From: Bacteroidales bacterium
GTDB taxonomy: Bacteria > Bacteroidota > Bacteroidia > Bacteroidales > UBA932
Length of the DNA: 52,459 nucleotides
Reading direction: 5' to 3'
NCBI GenBank assembly: GCA_015060395.1
Contig: SUYP01000020.1
Span: 1-52,459, forward strand
A model generated the notes under the pieces. It was not told where the DNA came from and made no database searches. It saw only the letters and a list, made by a program, of their open reading frames with translations. The position numbers were made by a program, and so were the translations under genes. This document shows positions 43,408 through 52,366 of the stretch, piece after piece (the stretch's first letter is position 1; every line of letters starts with the position of its first letter).

Positions 43408-44892
43408 ATGAGCATCAAGAATCTTGATCCACAGGTAGTGTGGAATAATTTCTATGAACTGACACAGATCCCTCGTCCGTCAAAGCACGAGGAACAGGCA
43501 GTGGAGTATATGTATAACTGGGGAAAGACTCACGGTCTGGAGACCATAAAGGATGAGATCGGCAACATTGTGATCCGCAAGCCGGCTACACCTGGCTATG
43601 AGGACCGTAAGGGAGTTATTCTTCAGGGACATATCGATATGGTTCCTCAGAAGAACAATGACACCGTGCACGATTTCGAGAAAGATCCGATCCAGACCTG
43701 GATTGACGGTGAATGGGTGAAGGCTAAGGGTACTACTCTCGGTGCGGACAACGGACTTGGCGTGGCAATGGGTATGGCTGTCCTGGAGTCTTCTGACCTC
43801 AAGCACGGACCAGTGGAACTTCTCATCACTGTTGATGAAGAGACAGGTATGACAGGAGCCAATGCTCTCAAGCCAGGCCTCCTTCAGGGTGACATCCTCA
43901 TCAATCTCGATTCTGAGACAGAGGGTGAGCTTTATGTAGGCTGTGCCGGTGGTCTTGACGCGACAGCTTCTGCTGCATACGTTCCTGCAGACTATGACAA
44001 GAACTGGCTCTGCTACTCACTTGCCGTGAAGGGCTTCAAGGGTGGACATTCGGGTATGGACATCATCCTTTGCAGAGGAAATGCAAATAAGGTGGCTGCT
44101 CGCATCCTTCTTGAACTTTTGACCAAGGCTGATGTGAAACTCCTTGATTTCGAGGGAGGTACGCTAAGGAACGCTATCCCTCGCGAGGCTTTTGCAACGG
44201 TTTATGTGCCTGCAGACAAGCTTCCGGAGGCCGAGAAGGTATTCGCAGAGGTGTCGGCTGCAATCAAGGCTGAATATGCAGGAACTGACCCTGATTCTGA
44301 GTTCATCTTCAAGCCATACGAGTGCGCGGAAGGCGAGTGCTGCTGCGGCGGTGACGAATGCAAGTATGTTCCAGAGGCTGATGCAGTACGTTTTGTACGT
44401 GCAATCATCGCTTGCCCTGACGGAGTGGAGCGTATGAGCAGCGAGATGCCTGGTCTTGTGGAGACTTCCAACAACCTTGCGATGGTGAAGATCGAGGGTG
44501 GACAGTTCTCAGTAAAGACCCTTATGCGCAGTTCTGTTGACACAGCCAAGGAGGCTCTCGCGCAGAAGTTCGAGGCAATCTTCGCACTTGCAGGAATCGA
44601 GACTTCATTTGCAGGCGGTTATTCAGGTTGGGCTCCAAATCCTGATTCCGCTATCCTCGCAACAATGAAGAAGGTCTATAACGACCTTTATGGCAAGGAA
44701 CCTGCGGTTATGGCTATCCACGCAGGTCTTGAGTGCGGTATCCTCAGCGGAGCATATCCACATTGGGATATGGTGTCCTGCGGTCCTACACTTATGAGCC
44801 CTCATTCTCCTGACGAGCGTGCGAACATCCCTTCAGTGGCAAAGTGCTGGGAGTTCCTGAAAGCCGTTCTCGAGAATATTCCGGTAAAGTAA
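43408..44892 (+). CDS. pepD: Aminoacyl-histidine dipeptidase (Xaa-His dipeptidase)
   Basis: A 494-residue zinc dipeptidase of the M20 family with metal ligands in ILQGHIDMVPQKN (His, Asp), GADNGLGVAMG and VDEETGMTGA, and GGHSGMDI in the dimerisation domain region. It is cytosolic and cleaves dipeptides, including Xaa-His. An unusual cysteine cluster (EGECCCGGDEC, about residues 307-317) interrupts the lid region and is not part of the catalytic set. The ATG at 43408 follows DUF4831 by 22 bases. Confidence 0.93.
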   Translation: MSIKNLDPQVVWNNFYELTQIPRPSKHEEQAVEYMYNWGKTHGLETIKDEIGNIVIRKPATPGYEDRKGVILQGHIDMVPQKNNDTVHDFEKDPIQTWIDGEWVKAKGTTLGADNGLGVAMGMAVLESSDLKHGPVELLITVDEETGMTGANALKPGLLQGDILINLDSETEGELYVGCAGGLDATASAAYVPADYDKNWLCYSLAVKGFKGGHSGMDIILCRGNANKVAARILLELLTKADVKLLDFEGGTLRNAIPREAFATVYVPADKLPEAEKVFAEVSAAIKAEYAGTDPDSEFIFKPYECAEGECCCGGDECKYVPEADAVRFVRAIIACPDGVERMSSEMPGLVETSNNLAMVKIEGGQFSVKTLMRSSVDTAKEALAQKFEAIFALAGIETSFAGGYSGWAPNPDSAILATMKKVYNDLYGKEPAVMAIHAGLECGILSGAYPHWDMVSCGPTLMSPHSPDERANIPSVAKCWEFLKAVLENIPVK

Positions 44893-44930
44893 AAATGTCC
44901 TCCCGAGAGAAGTCGAGGGATATAAAACAT

Positions 44931-44961
44931 TTTGAATATTAAATATTTATTCCTATATTTG
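44931..44961 (+). promoter_or_regulatory. Bacteroidota promoter of rpsF-rpsR-rplI
   Basis: TTTG (44931-44934) and TATATTTG (44954-44961) are exactly 19 bases apart, a near-perfect consensus promoter. Confidence 0.8.
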
Positions 44962-44963
44962 CA

Positions 44964-44998
44964 GCCCATTTTGGTGGATTGAGTCCTCTGAAATGGGC
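44964..44998 (+). promoter_or_regulatory. Leader hairpin of the rpsF operon
   Basis: GCCCATTT (44964-44971) pairs perfectly with AAATGGGC (44991-44998) at the very start of the predicted transcript, with a possible inner GGA/TCC. An S6:S18-binding leader is known in many bacteria; this hairpin is the natural candidate, though the conserved CCG bulge of that motif is not evident. Confidence 0.45.
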
Positions 44999-45032
44999 GC
45001 AAATTATTATTAAACAATTAATTACAAACAAA

Positions 45033-45374
45033 ATGATCAAACAGTACGAAACCGTTTTCATTGCAACTCCCGTTTTGTCTGAGGCTCAGATGAAGGAAGC
45101 GGTAAAGAAGTACACTGACTACATCGTTTCAAAGGGCGGTGAGATCGTGTATGAAGAGGACTGGGGTCTCAAGCAGCTCGCTTACCCAATCCAGAAGAAG
45201 ACAACAGGATTCTATTATCTCATCGAGTTCAAGGCTGACACTCAGGTGATAGCAAGACTCGAGACTCAGTATCGTCGCGACGAGAGGATTATGCGTTTCC
45301 TCACTTTCGCAATGGACAAGCACGCAATTGCTTACGCTGAGAAGAGAAGGGCTAACAAACAGGCTAACAAATAA
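45033..45374 (+). CDS. rpsF: 30S ribosomal protein S6
   Basis: At 113 residues (start ATG 45033, [19 protein letters not shown]) this is a normal S6, a small-subunit platform protein that binds S18. Family features include [23 protein letters not shown] and [18 protein letters not shown]. The frame opens further upstream only through a TTG codon. It begins the rpsF-rpsR-rplI operon. Confidence 0.96.
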   Translation: MIKQYETVFIATPVLSEAQMKEAVKKYTDYIVSKGGEIVYEEDWGLKQLAYPIQKKTTGFYYLIEFKADTQVIARLETQYRRDERIMRFLTFAMDKHAIAYAEKRRANKQANK

Positions 45375-45391
45375 TCAGGAGGACTAGAATT

Positions 45392-45658
45392 ATGGCACAG
45401 AACAATGAAATCCGTTATCTTAACCCTCCTACAGTAGAGGTTAGAAAGAAGAAGTACTGCCGTTTCAAGAAGGCAGGTATCAAGTATGTTGATTACAAGG
45501 ATGCTGAGTTCCTTAAGAGATTCCTTAACGAGCAGGGTAAGATCCTTCCTCGTCGTCTCACCGGTACTTCACTCAAGTTCCAGAGAAAGGTGGCTCAGGC
45601 AGTGAAGAGAGCAAGACATCTTGCACTTCTTCCATACGTAACAGACCTTTTGAAATAA
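45392..45658 (+). CDS. rpsR: 30S ribosomal protein S18
   Basis: An 88-residue S18, the partner of S6 on the platform of the small subunit. [25 protein letters not shown] and the basic [34 protein letters not shown] are diagnostic. It lies between rpsF and rplI with 17- and 16-base gaps, preceded by an AGGAGG-like sequence. Confidence 0.96.
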   Translation: MAQNNEIRYLNPPTVEVRKKKYCRFKKAGIKYVDYKDAEFLKRFLNEQGKILPRRLTGTSLKFQRKVAQAVKRARHLALLPYVTDLLK

Positions 45659-45674
45659 TAAGGAGGACAGCAAT

Positions 45675-46115
45675 ATGGAGATTATTCTTAAGAAAGATGT
45701 GGCTAACCTTGGCCACGCAGACGATATCGTCAATGTAAAGACAGGATACGCTGTCAACTACCTTATCCCACAGGGCTACGCAATTATGGCTACTCCTTCT
45801 GCAAAGAAGGTACTTGCTGAGAACCTCCGTCAGAGGGCTCACAAGATCGCTAAGTTCGTAGGTGACGCTGAGGCTCTTGCAGCTAAGCTTGCTGAGACTA
45901 CAGTTCAGGTATCTGCAAAGGTAAGCGAGTCTGGAAAGATCTACGGTTCAATCACTACTGCACAGCTCGCAGAGGCTCTCGCAGCAGCTGGAATCGAGGT
46001 TGACAAGAAGGACATCACTGTTGAGGCAGCTAAGGAGCTCGGAACATACGAGGCTACAGTAAAGTGCTACCGCGACATCAAGGGTACTTTCAAGTATGAG
46101 ATCGTTGCTGAGTAA
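45675..46115 (+). CDS. rplI: 50S ribosomal protein L9
   Basis: A 146-residue L9 with the N-terminal domain MEIILKKDVANLGHADDIVNVKTGYAVNYLIPQGYA typical of the family, the long connecting helix, and a C-terminal domain. L9 binds 23S rRNA and reaches across to neighbouring ribosomes. It is the last gene of the operon, followed by a terminator. Confidence 0.96.
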   Translation: MEIILKKDVANLGHADDIVNVKTGYAVNYLIPQGYAIMATPSAKKVLAENLRQRAHKIAKFVGDAEALAAKLAETTVQVSAKVSESGKIYGSITTAQLAEALAAAGIEVDKKDITVEAAKELGTYEATVKCYRDIKGTFKYEIVAE

Positions 46116-46136
46116 TTCAGCACTTTCAGTATAAAT

Positions 46137-46175
46137 AAAGAGCAGGTTGATTTCTCAGCCTGCTCTTTTTGTTTT
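46137..46175. terminator. Terminator between rplI and the acyl-CoA synthetase
   Basis: AAAGAGCAGG (46137-46146) pairs with CCTGCTCTTT (46159-46168), with T following on plus and A/T-rich sequence on minus. It can end the convergent transcripts from both sides. Confidence 0.8.
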
Positions 46176-47856
46176 ATTTGGATTTCTGCTCCTCTTCGAC
46201 TGTCGGAGCAGATTCCTTGTATTTGAAGCGACGTATCTTCTGTGTCGCTGTTTTCTCGAAAGGTTCCTTCATTACCTCCACTGAACTTACCTGCGATGCC
46301 TTGCTGACATTCTTGTTTGTAATCTTCAGGAGTTTTGCCTTCCAGGCATCCAGCTTCTCATAAAGCTTGTCCTCGCTTTCCTTGTCCCACTGGATGTAGT
46401 TCTCATCCGGCTGAACGAGTGCCACCAGCTTTCCGTCACGCTCGACTACGATGGACTCGCTTACGCCTTCGACATTGTTGATTACATTCTCGATTTCCTC
46501 AGGATAGATGTTCTCGCCTGAAGGGCCGAGTATCATATTGTTGTTTCTTCCCTTTATGGAGAAGCGGCCTTTCTCGTCCTGTACGGCGATGTCGCTGGTG
46601 CGGAACCAGCCGTCCTCAGTGAATACGCTCTTTGTACGTGCGGGATCTTTGTAATATCCGAGCATAACGTTCGGTCCTTTTGCGATAATCTCTCCTTCGC
46701 CTGTCTCTGGATTGACGTTGTGCAGCTTCAGTTTCACATTATACACCGGATATCCGAAAGAACCGACTGTTCTCCAGTTGTGCATAGAATATCCGAGAAG
46801 CGGCGAAGTCTCTGTGAGTCCGTATCCTATGGCGTACGGGAACTTTGCCTTGAGGAGGAAGCTCTCGACTTCAGGATCCAGTTTAGCTCCGCCGATGCCA
46901 TAGAACGACATATGACCCCCGAAAGTGGCCTTAAGCTTCATACCGATGATCCTGCACATAAGTCCGTTCATATTCTTGTTCATCCAGGTAAGGGTACGGC
47001 TCTTCTGGATCGTAGGAAGGACGCTTCCCTTATATACTTTCTCGATGATAAGAGGCACAGTCAGCATTGTCGTAGGCTTCACCATCTTGAGAGCCTTCAT
47101 AAGCAATGATGCCACCGGTGGTTTCGGAAGATAATAGACAGTAGCACCGCAATACATCGGGTAGAGCATACATAATGTCATCTCCAGGGTATGGGCCATA
47201 GGCAGAACGGAGAGCCATCTGTCCTTCTCTGTCCTCTTGCAGGAATGATAGCAGGTAATGACATTGGAAGCAAGGTTCCTGTGGCTAAGGACCACTCCCT
47301 TTGCGCTTCCTGTCGTACCTGATGTATATATGATGGTGGCGATGTCGTCCGGGGTTGGGATCGATGTCCTTCCGTCGCAGGTGAATTCCTCGTCATTGGA
47401 CTGCAGCACTTCAAAAGTGTCGATGTCGATTACCAGAGTCATCCTGTCACGGCATTCCTTGCTTACCTTTGATGCCAGCTTCTGCGATACGAATATCACC
47501 TTGCTTTCTGAGTGCTCGAGAATGTTGGTGACTTCGTTCACGGAACTGTCCGGGAGAATAGGTATGGCGATTCGTCCGAAAGGAACAATGCTGAAGAATG
47601 CTACTGACCAGTTCGGCATACTCTGGGAAAGGATCGCTACCTTGTCTCCGGCTCCGATGCCGTACTGAGTAAGCTTCTTGGACAGACTGTCACATTTCCC
47701 CTTGAATGAATTATAGGTATATCCTCCTTCCTTGGTATCATACCACTGGGTGTACTGCTTCTTGGAGTATACCGTGGTGGCATATTCGTACAGCTTGGCG
47801 AGGGTATCTACATATTTTTCCCTCATCCTCTGCATACGTTTATACAATTGGATCAT
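46174..47856 (-). CDS. Long-chain fatty acid--CoA ligase (AMP-binding)
   Basis: A 560-residue adenylate-forming enzyme with the AMP-binding motif IIYTSGTTGSAKGVVLSH, the substrate-acyl motif YGLTETSPLLG, and the GWFRTSDIAVQDEKG and KGRNNNMI C-terminal motifs with a late KIRRFKY lysine region. It activates fatty acids with ATP and CoA for beta-oxidation or phospholipid recycling. The acyltransferase gene directly upstream on the same strand suggests a lipid role. The length is normal. Confidence 0.88.
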   Translation of the reverse strand: MIQLYKRMQRMREKYVDTLAKLYEYATTVYSKKQYTQWYDTKEGGYTYNSFKGKCDSLSKKLTQYGIGAGDKVAILSQSMPNWSVAFFSIVPFGRIAIPILPDSSVNEVTNILEHSESKVIFVSQKLASKVSKECRDRMTLVIDIDTFEVLQSNDEEFTCDGRTSIPTPDDIATIIYTSGTTGSAKGVVLSHRNLASNVITCYHSCKRTEKDRWLSVLPMAHTLEMTLCMLYPMYCGATVYYLPKPPVASLLMKALKMVKPTTMLTVPLIIEKVYKGSVLPTIQKSRTLTWMNKNMNGLMCRIIGMKLKATFGGHMSFYGIGGAKLDPEVESFLLKAKFPYAIGYGLTETSPLLGYSMHNWRTVGSFGYPVYNVKLKLHNVNPETGEGEIIAKGPNVMLGYYKDPARTKSVFTEDGWFRTSDIAVQDEKGRFSIKGRNNNMILGPSGENIYPEEIENVINNVEGVSESIVVERDGKLVALVQPDENYIQWDKESEDKLYEKLDAWKAKLLKITNKNVSKASQVSSVEVMKEPFEKTATQKIRRFKYKESAPTVEEEQKSK

Positions 47857-47868
47857 AGAATATTCTGT

Positions 47869-48420
47869 TTAGTGAGTTATATACTTTTCAGGATGCTTTC
47901 CGACAAGGTGCATTTCCTCATACAGAGCCTGTATACGTTCCATATCAGCTCTGGCGTCATCCGTCAGTTCCACCTTCTGGCCACGGCTGACACGCTTGGT
48001 TCCCCAGTCGAAATAGCCCATATAGACCGGGCAGCCGACCTGGCGTGCTATAGTATGGAAACCGGTCTTCCAGCGCTTCACGGGCTTGCGAGTGCCTTCC
48101 GGCGCGAGGGCAAGATGCACGACTTTCTGTGCCTTCATCTCTTTGATGACGCTGAGTGCCACATTGCTTCCTTTCTTCCTGTCAACAGGAATGCCTCCGA
48201 GCTTTCTTAGAAGCCATCCGAGAGGGCCCCAGAACAGCTCGCCCTTGATCATACAGTAAGGCTTGCCGCCTACAGATTCGTAATACAGGTATGATATCAC
48301 GAAGTCCCAGAAGGACGTGTGAGGTACGCCGAGAATTATGCATTTATCTTCTGGTGCTACCGGATCGACAGCTGTCCATCCCATTGTGCGGAGCAGCCAT
48401 CCGCAGAATTTTCTCCACAT
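47869..48420 (-). CDS. PlsC-like acyltransferase (183 aa)
   Basis: Starting at the ATG 48420 (MWRKFCGWLLRTMGW) it has the two acyltransferase motifs HTSFWD (HxxxxD) near residue 35 and APEGTRKPVKRW (EGTR) near residue 106. This matches 1-acylglycerol-3-phosphate acyltransferases and related short enzymes. The frame extends upstream to a TTG, which I do not use. It lies 12 bases upstream of the acyl-CoA synthetase, so acyl activation and transfer could be coupled. Confidence 0.82.
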   Translation of the reverse strand: MWRKFCGWLLRTMGWTAVDPVAPEDKCIILGVPHTSFWDFVISYLYYESVGGKPYCMIKGELFWGPLGWLLRKLGGIPVDRKKGSNVALSVIKEMKAQKVVHLALAPEGTRKPVKRWKTGFHTIARQVGCPVYMGYFDWGTKRVSRGQKVELTDDARADMERIQALYEEMHLVGKHPEKYITH

Positions 48421-48485
48421 ATATAGTATAGGTATTAGATTCCTCGTCAAGCTCGGAATGATACCGAGCTGAACCCGGAATGAAA

Positions 48486-50408
48486 TTATATGTTGACATC
48501 TTCCAATTCCTGTGCTGTACGGAGGTTCTGGACAATGAAGTTCTGCCTTTCTGTGGTATTTTTACCCATATAGAACTCCATAATGTCTGCCAGAGGCTCC
48601 TCATCGCTCAGCCTTACCTTGTCCAGGCGCATATCCTTTCCTATGAAACCTGTGAACTCGTCCCAGGAAATTTCTCCGAGACCTTTGAATCGAGTGATCT
48701 CCACCTTGGTCTTGAGTTCCTTGACAGCGGCCTCCTTCTCTTCTGCATTATAGCAGTAGCGTACCGTGTTCTTGTTCTTTACCCTGAACAGAGGAGTCTG
48801 AAGGATATATACGTGGCCTCTTCTGATGAGGTCAGGATGGTATTTCATAAAGAATGTAAGCACAAGCATACGGATGTGCATACCGTCGTCATCGGCATCG
48901 GTAGCAACTATGATCCTGTTGTATCTGAGGTCGTCGATGTCCTCCTCGAGGCCCAAGGCATTGATCAGAAGATTAAGCTCCTCGTTTTCCGCAATCTTCT
49001 TGCGGCTCTCCTTGTATGAGTTGATCGGCTTACCGCGGAGTGAGAATACAGCCTGTGTCTCTGCATTACGGGCCTTTGTGATGGTTCCGCTCGCGGAGTC
49101 TCCCTCTGTGATGAAGATGCTGGTGAGGTCACGGAGCTCTTCCTTTGCAGCAGGGAGCTTGTCCTTGTAATGGTACTTGCAGTCCCTGAGTTTCTTGTTA
49201 TATACACTTGTACGCTTGTTGCGTTCTTTTGTCTTCTTCTGGATCGATGAGATCTCCTGACGCTCCTTCTCGGATGATACGATCTTGTCCTGAAGTGCCG
49301 GAATTATCTCCTTGTGCATATGGAGGTAATTGTCCAGATTGGTCTTTACGAAATCGTTCACGAAGCTTCTGATGGTAGGACCGATGTCGTAACTGCGGGT
49401 TCCGTCTTCATTCTCGACTTCAGTGTTCCACATATATGTGGATCCGAGCTTGGTCTTGGCCTGGTTGGCGAAGATAGGCTCCTGGATCTGGATGCTTATG
49501 GCTCCGATTATGCCCTGGCGTATGTCCTCCGGGGCAAAGTCCTTCTTGGAATATGTCTTGAAGAACTCCTTCAGGGTTTTTGATATAGCCTCCCTTACCG
49601 CTGCCAGATGTGTACCTCCGTCACGTGTGTTCTGACCGTTCACAAAGGAAGTTATGTTTTCGCCGTAGCTGCTTCCGTGTGTGATGACGATCTCTATGTC
49701 TTCCCCGGAAATATGGATCGGAGCATAGAAAGGTTCTTCCGACATCTTTTCGTTGATAAGGTCAAGAAGTCCGTTTTCAGACTTGTAGGCCGTGCCGTTA
49801 AGATTCAGGGTCAGTCCCTTCTTGAGGTAGGAGTAATTCTTGATCATCGACTCGACGAACTCGATGTTGTATGAGTAGCCCACGAAGAGGTTTTCGTCAG
49901 GAGTGAATCTTACGTATGTTCCGTTCTTCTCCTTTGTCTCCTTCATACCGTCATCCTGGAGTTTGCCGGCGCTGAATTCAGCATACGAACACATACCGTC
50001 TCGGTATGCTTCCACATAGAAATGAGAAGACAGCGCATTGACGGCCTTCAGGCCGACTCCGTTAAGTCCGACTGATTTCTTGTAGCCTTTTGAGTCGTAT
50101 TTTCCACCTGTGTTCAGGATGCTTACAGCCTTGACGACCGAGTTGAGAGGGATTCCTCGTCCGAAGTCCCTGACTGTCACTTCCTTTTCTGTTACGGTGA
50201 TCTGTATCTGCTTGCCGTAGCCGGCAGAGAATTCATCTATCGAGTTGTCCACCACCTCTTTCAGCAGCACGTATATACCGTCGGCAGGGTCGTCTCCGTT
50301 TCCAAGGGTGCCGATGTACATACCCGGCCTGAGGCGTATATGCTCTACACCTTCCAGCGTCCTGATGTTCTCGTCTCCGTAATTGTTCTGTATAATTTCG
50401 TTTGCCAT
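48486..50408 (-). CDS. parE: DNA topoisomerase IV subunit B
   Basis: A 640-residue type IIA topoisomerase ATPase subunit. The GHKL ATPase domain has EVVDNSIDE, DFGRGIP and GLNGVGLKAVNALS. The Toprim domain contains FITEGDSASG and VATDADDDGMHIR, which hold the metal ligands. The C-terminus is short as in ParE, whereas E. coli-type GyrB is longer. ParE with ParC decatenates daughter chromosomes. parC is not seen next to it. GyrB is the alternative reading, but length and the EGVEHIRLRPGMYIG and SSEKERQEISSIQKK segments favour ParE. Confidence 0.87.
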   Translation of the reverse strand: MANEIIQNNYGDENIRTLEGVEHIRLRPGMYIGTLGNGDDPADGIYVLLKEVVDNSIDEFSAGYGKQIQITVTEKEVTVRDFGRGIPLNSVVKAVSILNTGGKYDSKGYKKSVGLNGVGLKAVNALSSHFYVEAYRDGMCSYAEFSAGKLQDDGMKETKEKNGTYVRFTPDENLFVGYSYNIEFVESMIKNYSYLKKGLTLNLNGTAYKSENGLLDLINEKMSEEPFYAPIHISGEDIEIVITHGSSYGENITSFVNGQNTRDGGTHLAAVREAISKTLKEFFKTYSKKDFAPEDIRQGIIGAISIQIQEPIFANQAKTKLGSTYMWNTEVENEDGTRSYDIGPTIRSFVNDFVKTNLDNYLHMHKEIIPALQDKIVSSEKERQEISSIQKKTKERNKRTSVYNKKLRDCKYHYKDKLPAAKEELRDLTSIFITEGDSASGTITKARNAETQAVFSLRGKPINSYKESRKKIAENEELNLLINALGLEEDIDDLRYNRIIVATDADDDGMHIRMLVLTFFMKYHPDLIRRGHVYILQTPLFRVKNKNTVRYCYNAEEKEAAVKELKTKVEITRFKGLGEISWDEFTGFIGKDMRLDKVRLSDEEPLADIMEFYMGKNTTERQNFIVQNLRTAQELEDVNI

Positions 50409-50432
50409 AATTCTTTAAAGCGCATAATCGTG

Positions 50433-50440
50433 CAAATATA
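50433..50440 (-). promoter_or_regulatory. -7 box of parE
   Basis: TATATTTG on the minus strand, in a 23-base block (50426-50448) identical to that upstream of the POT genes (41270-41292). Confidence 0.55.
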
Positions 50441-50452
50441 GCAAATTTTTCC

Positions 50453-50460
50453 TATTTTTG
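50453..50460 (+). promoter_or_regulatory. -7 box of the first DUF3575 gene
   Basis: TATTTTTG matches TAnnTTTG and lies 26 bases before the start codon at 50486. It is divergent from the parE promoter. No -33 box is evident. Confidence 0.45.
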
Positions 50461-50485
50461 CGATGTTTTTAGCAGTAGCAGGAAT

Positions 50486-51388
50486 ATGAGAAATAAAACA
50501 ATATTGATTTTTTTGATGGTTGCATCGGCCTTGCTCCGGGCATATCAGGCTGATGCTCAGGTCTATTCCGGATACCTTAAGCTTGATGATGTAGGTGGCA
50601 AGGGACCGGACAGCCTGCACGTTACCATTACAGTACCAGAGACAGCATACAGGACGAGGACCGTCTATGTGGTCGATACCGTGTTTGTCGATAGAGGGGC
50701 AGGCGATCATAAATCAGTCAGAAAGACGCGTCCGGCCAGAAAGCCGGCTTATACCCGTTACACGAGTAAGGATAGCCAAAAGAAATCCAACGGTTATTCT
50801 CCAAAGGCATATTACGCCTCACCTTGGATGTTCGGAGTCAAGACAAATCTGGTATCGGACCTTATCGCCATTCCATACGCCGGTGTGGAGGTGCAGCTTT
50901 ACGATAATCTCTCTCTTGATCTGAACGGGTGGTGGAGCAAATGGAACATCTTTTATCCGAACAAGCAGACCAGCATTTATGGAGCCGCTCCTGAGGTCAG
51001 ATGGTGGTTCGGGGATGAAATGATGAAACGCGGACATTTTGTGGGTCTTCACGGAATGGTGGCGTGGTACACCCTCGAGTGGAAGCAGAAGGATGGCACT
51101 CACGTGATTTTCCAGAACGGAATCAATGACAGGCTGGATGATGGAAGCAGATATCCTTCCTGGAGCTGTGGCGTAACATACGGATACTCGCTTCCGCTTG
51201 ACAGAACAGGCAATCTTGGCCTTGAATTCTATGTCGGTCTGGGCTATATCTCATATAGACACAAGCGTATATTCCCGGTAGAGGATGGCGGCAGCTATTA
51301 TTATCACAATGCGCACGACCAGGCCGGCATTACAAAGGCCGGTGTGAACCTTACATATCGTTTCTCCCTCAGGAAAGTAAGAAAGTAA
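50486..51388 (+). CDS. DUF3575 outer-membrane-type protein (300 aa)
   Basis: A signal peptide (MRNKTILIFLMVASALLRAYQADA) is followed by a Thr/Val-rich stretch with repeated VDT motifs and a basic linker (RPARKPAYTRYTSKDSQKK), then the DUF3575 domain (about 110-300): FGVKTNLVSDLIAIPYAGVEVQLYDNLSLDLNGWW, PEVRWWFG and a C-terminal barrel-like TYRFSLRKV. DUF3575 proteins are outer-membrane beta-barrels in Bacteroidota, often near fimbrillin genes. This copy is intact, unlike the following one. Confidence 0.85.
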   Translation: MRNKTILIFLMVASALLRAYQADAQVYSGYLKLDDVGGKGPDSLHVTITVPETAYRTRTVYVVDTVFVDRGAGDHKSVRKTRPARKPAYTRYTSKDSQKKSNGYSPKAYYASPWMFGVKTNLVSDLIAIPYAGVEVQLYDNLSLDLNGWWSKWNIFYPNKQTSIYGAAPEVRWWFGDEMMKRGHFVGLHGMVAWYTLEWKQKDGTHVIFQNGINDRLDDGSRYPSWSCGVTYGYSLPLDRTGNLGLEFYVGLGYISYRHKRIFPVEDGGSYYYHNAHDQAGITKAGVNLTYRFSLRKVRK

Positions 51389-51400
51389 TTGAATCCGGAT

Positions 51401-52366
51401 ATGCGTTTGAAACATCTGATTGCTATTGTGTTATGTGTCTTTATGACTTCTCTGAAGACACTGGCGCAGCCGTATGTCAGTTATGTGGATATTGGGGAAT
51501 TCAATGAAAGGAATCTATATTCGTCGGAGTATCTCTACACGATAAATCTGCCGGTGGGTGGATGTGATCTCGACAATTCCGTCGAGTTCGACCGTTTCAT
51601 CAGCATTTTGTCTGATGTTCTGGAGAATTCATATTCTGAGCTGATCGGAGTCTATGTGTGCGGAGCCACATCGCCGGATGGACTGTGGCAGGATAATGTC
51701 AATCTCAGTGAGAAAAGGACCAGGGAAGCCGTAGAACTGATAAGAAGACGTACAGGTATTTCGCCTGATCTTATTCATAGCAAGAGTCTTAACGAAGACT
51801 GGGACTATCTATATGAACTTGTGGAGAACTCGTACCTGCCGCACAGAGAAGAGGTCCTGGATATAATATCTACAAAGAAATGGGGCGAGCGTAAGTCAGC
51901 TTTATGGAAGGTCGGTGATGGTGAAGTATGGGATATTCTGATGGATGAATTTTTCCCGCTGATGCGTGGAATCAGAGTCGCTGTTTTCTGCCTGAAGAAT
52001 GAGAATGACGAGGATTCTGTCGAGGAGATTCAGGAAGAGGCAGATGTACTTCCGTTCAGTCCGGTTGCCGAGAAAGAATTCCCTGTAATCCAGGTTGATA
52101 CAGTGTATGTGACTGATACTGTTTATGTTTTTAAAGAAGTGCCGGTCGCGAAGAATGCCCGATCTCCTTGGCTGATGGGTCTAAAGACCAATATCCTCAC
52201 CGATGCTGTCGCAGTCCCTTCGTTCGGACTGGAACTCCAGCTGGCCGAGCGTCTGTCGCTTGACCTTCAAGGGTGGTACGGATTCCATAATATCCTTTAC
52301 AGATCTGCACAGACTGATATATATGGCTTTTCTGGGACACTTGCAAACTTCCGTGGCATAATGTGA
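51401..52366 (+). pseudogene. OmpA-like/DUF3575 protein truncated by an insertion
   Basis: It begins at the ATG 51401 (12 bases after the first DUF3575 stop) with a signal peptide (MRLKHLIAIVLCVFMTSLKTLA). An OmpA-like region (NLSEKRTREAVELIRRRTGI) follows, then a VDT-rich linker and the DUF3575 start (LMGLKTNILTDAVAVPSFGLELQLAERLSLDLQGWY). Alignment with the upstream paralog is good as far as QTDIYGF; where the paralog continues PEVRWWFG, this one reads SGTLANFRGIM and stops at 52366. The break is at about 52330. The missing part is about 130 residues, so the barrel domain is not complete and the product is likely non-functional. Confidence 0.7.
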
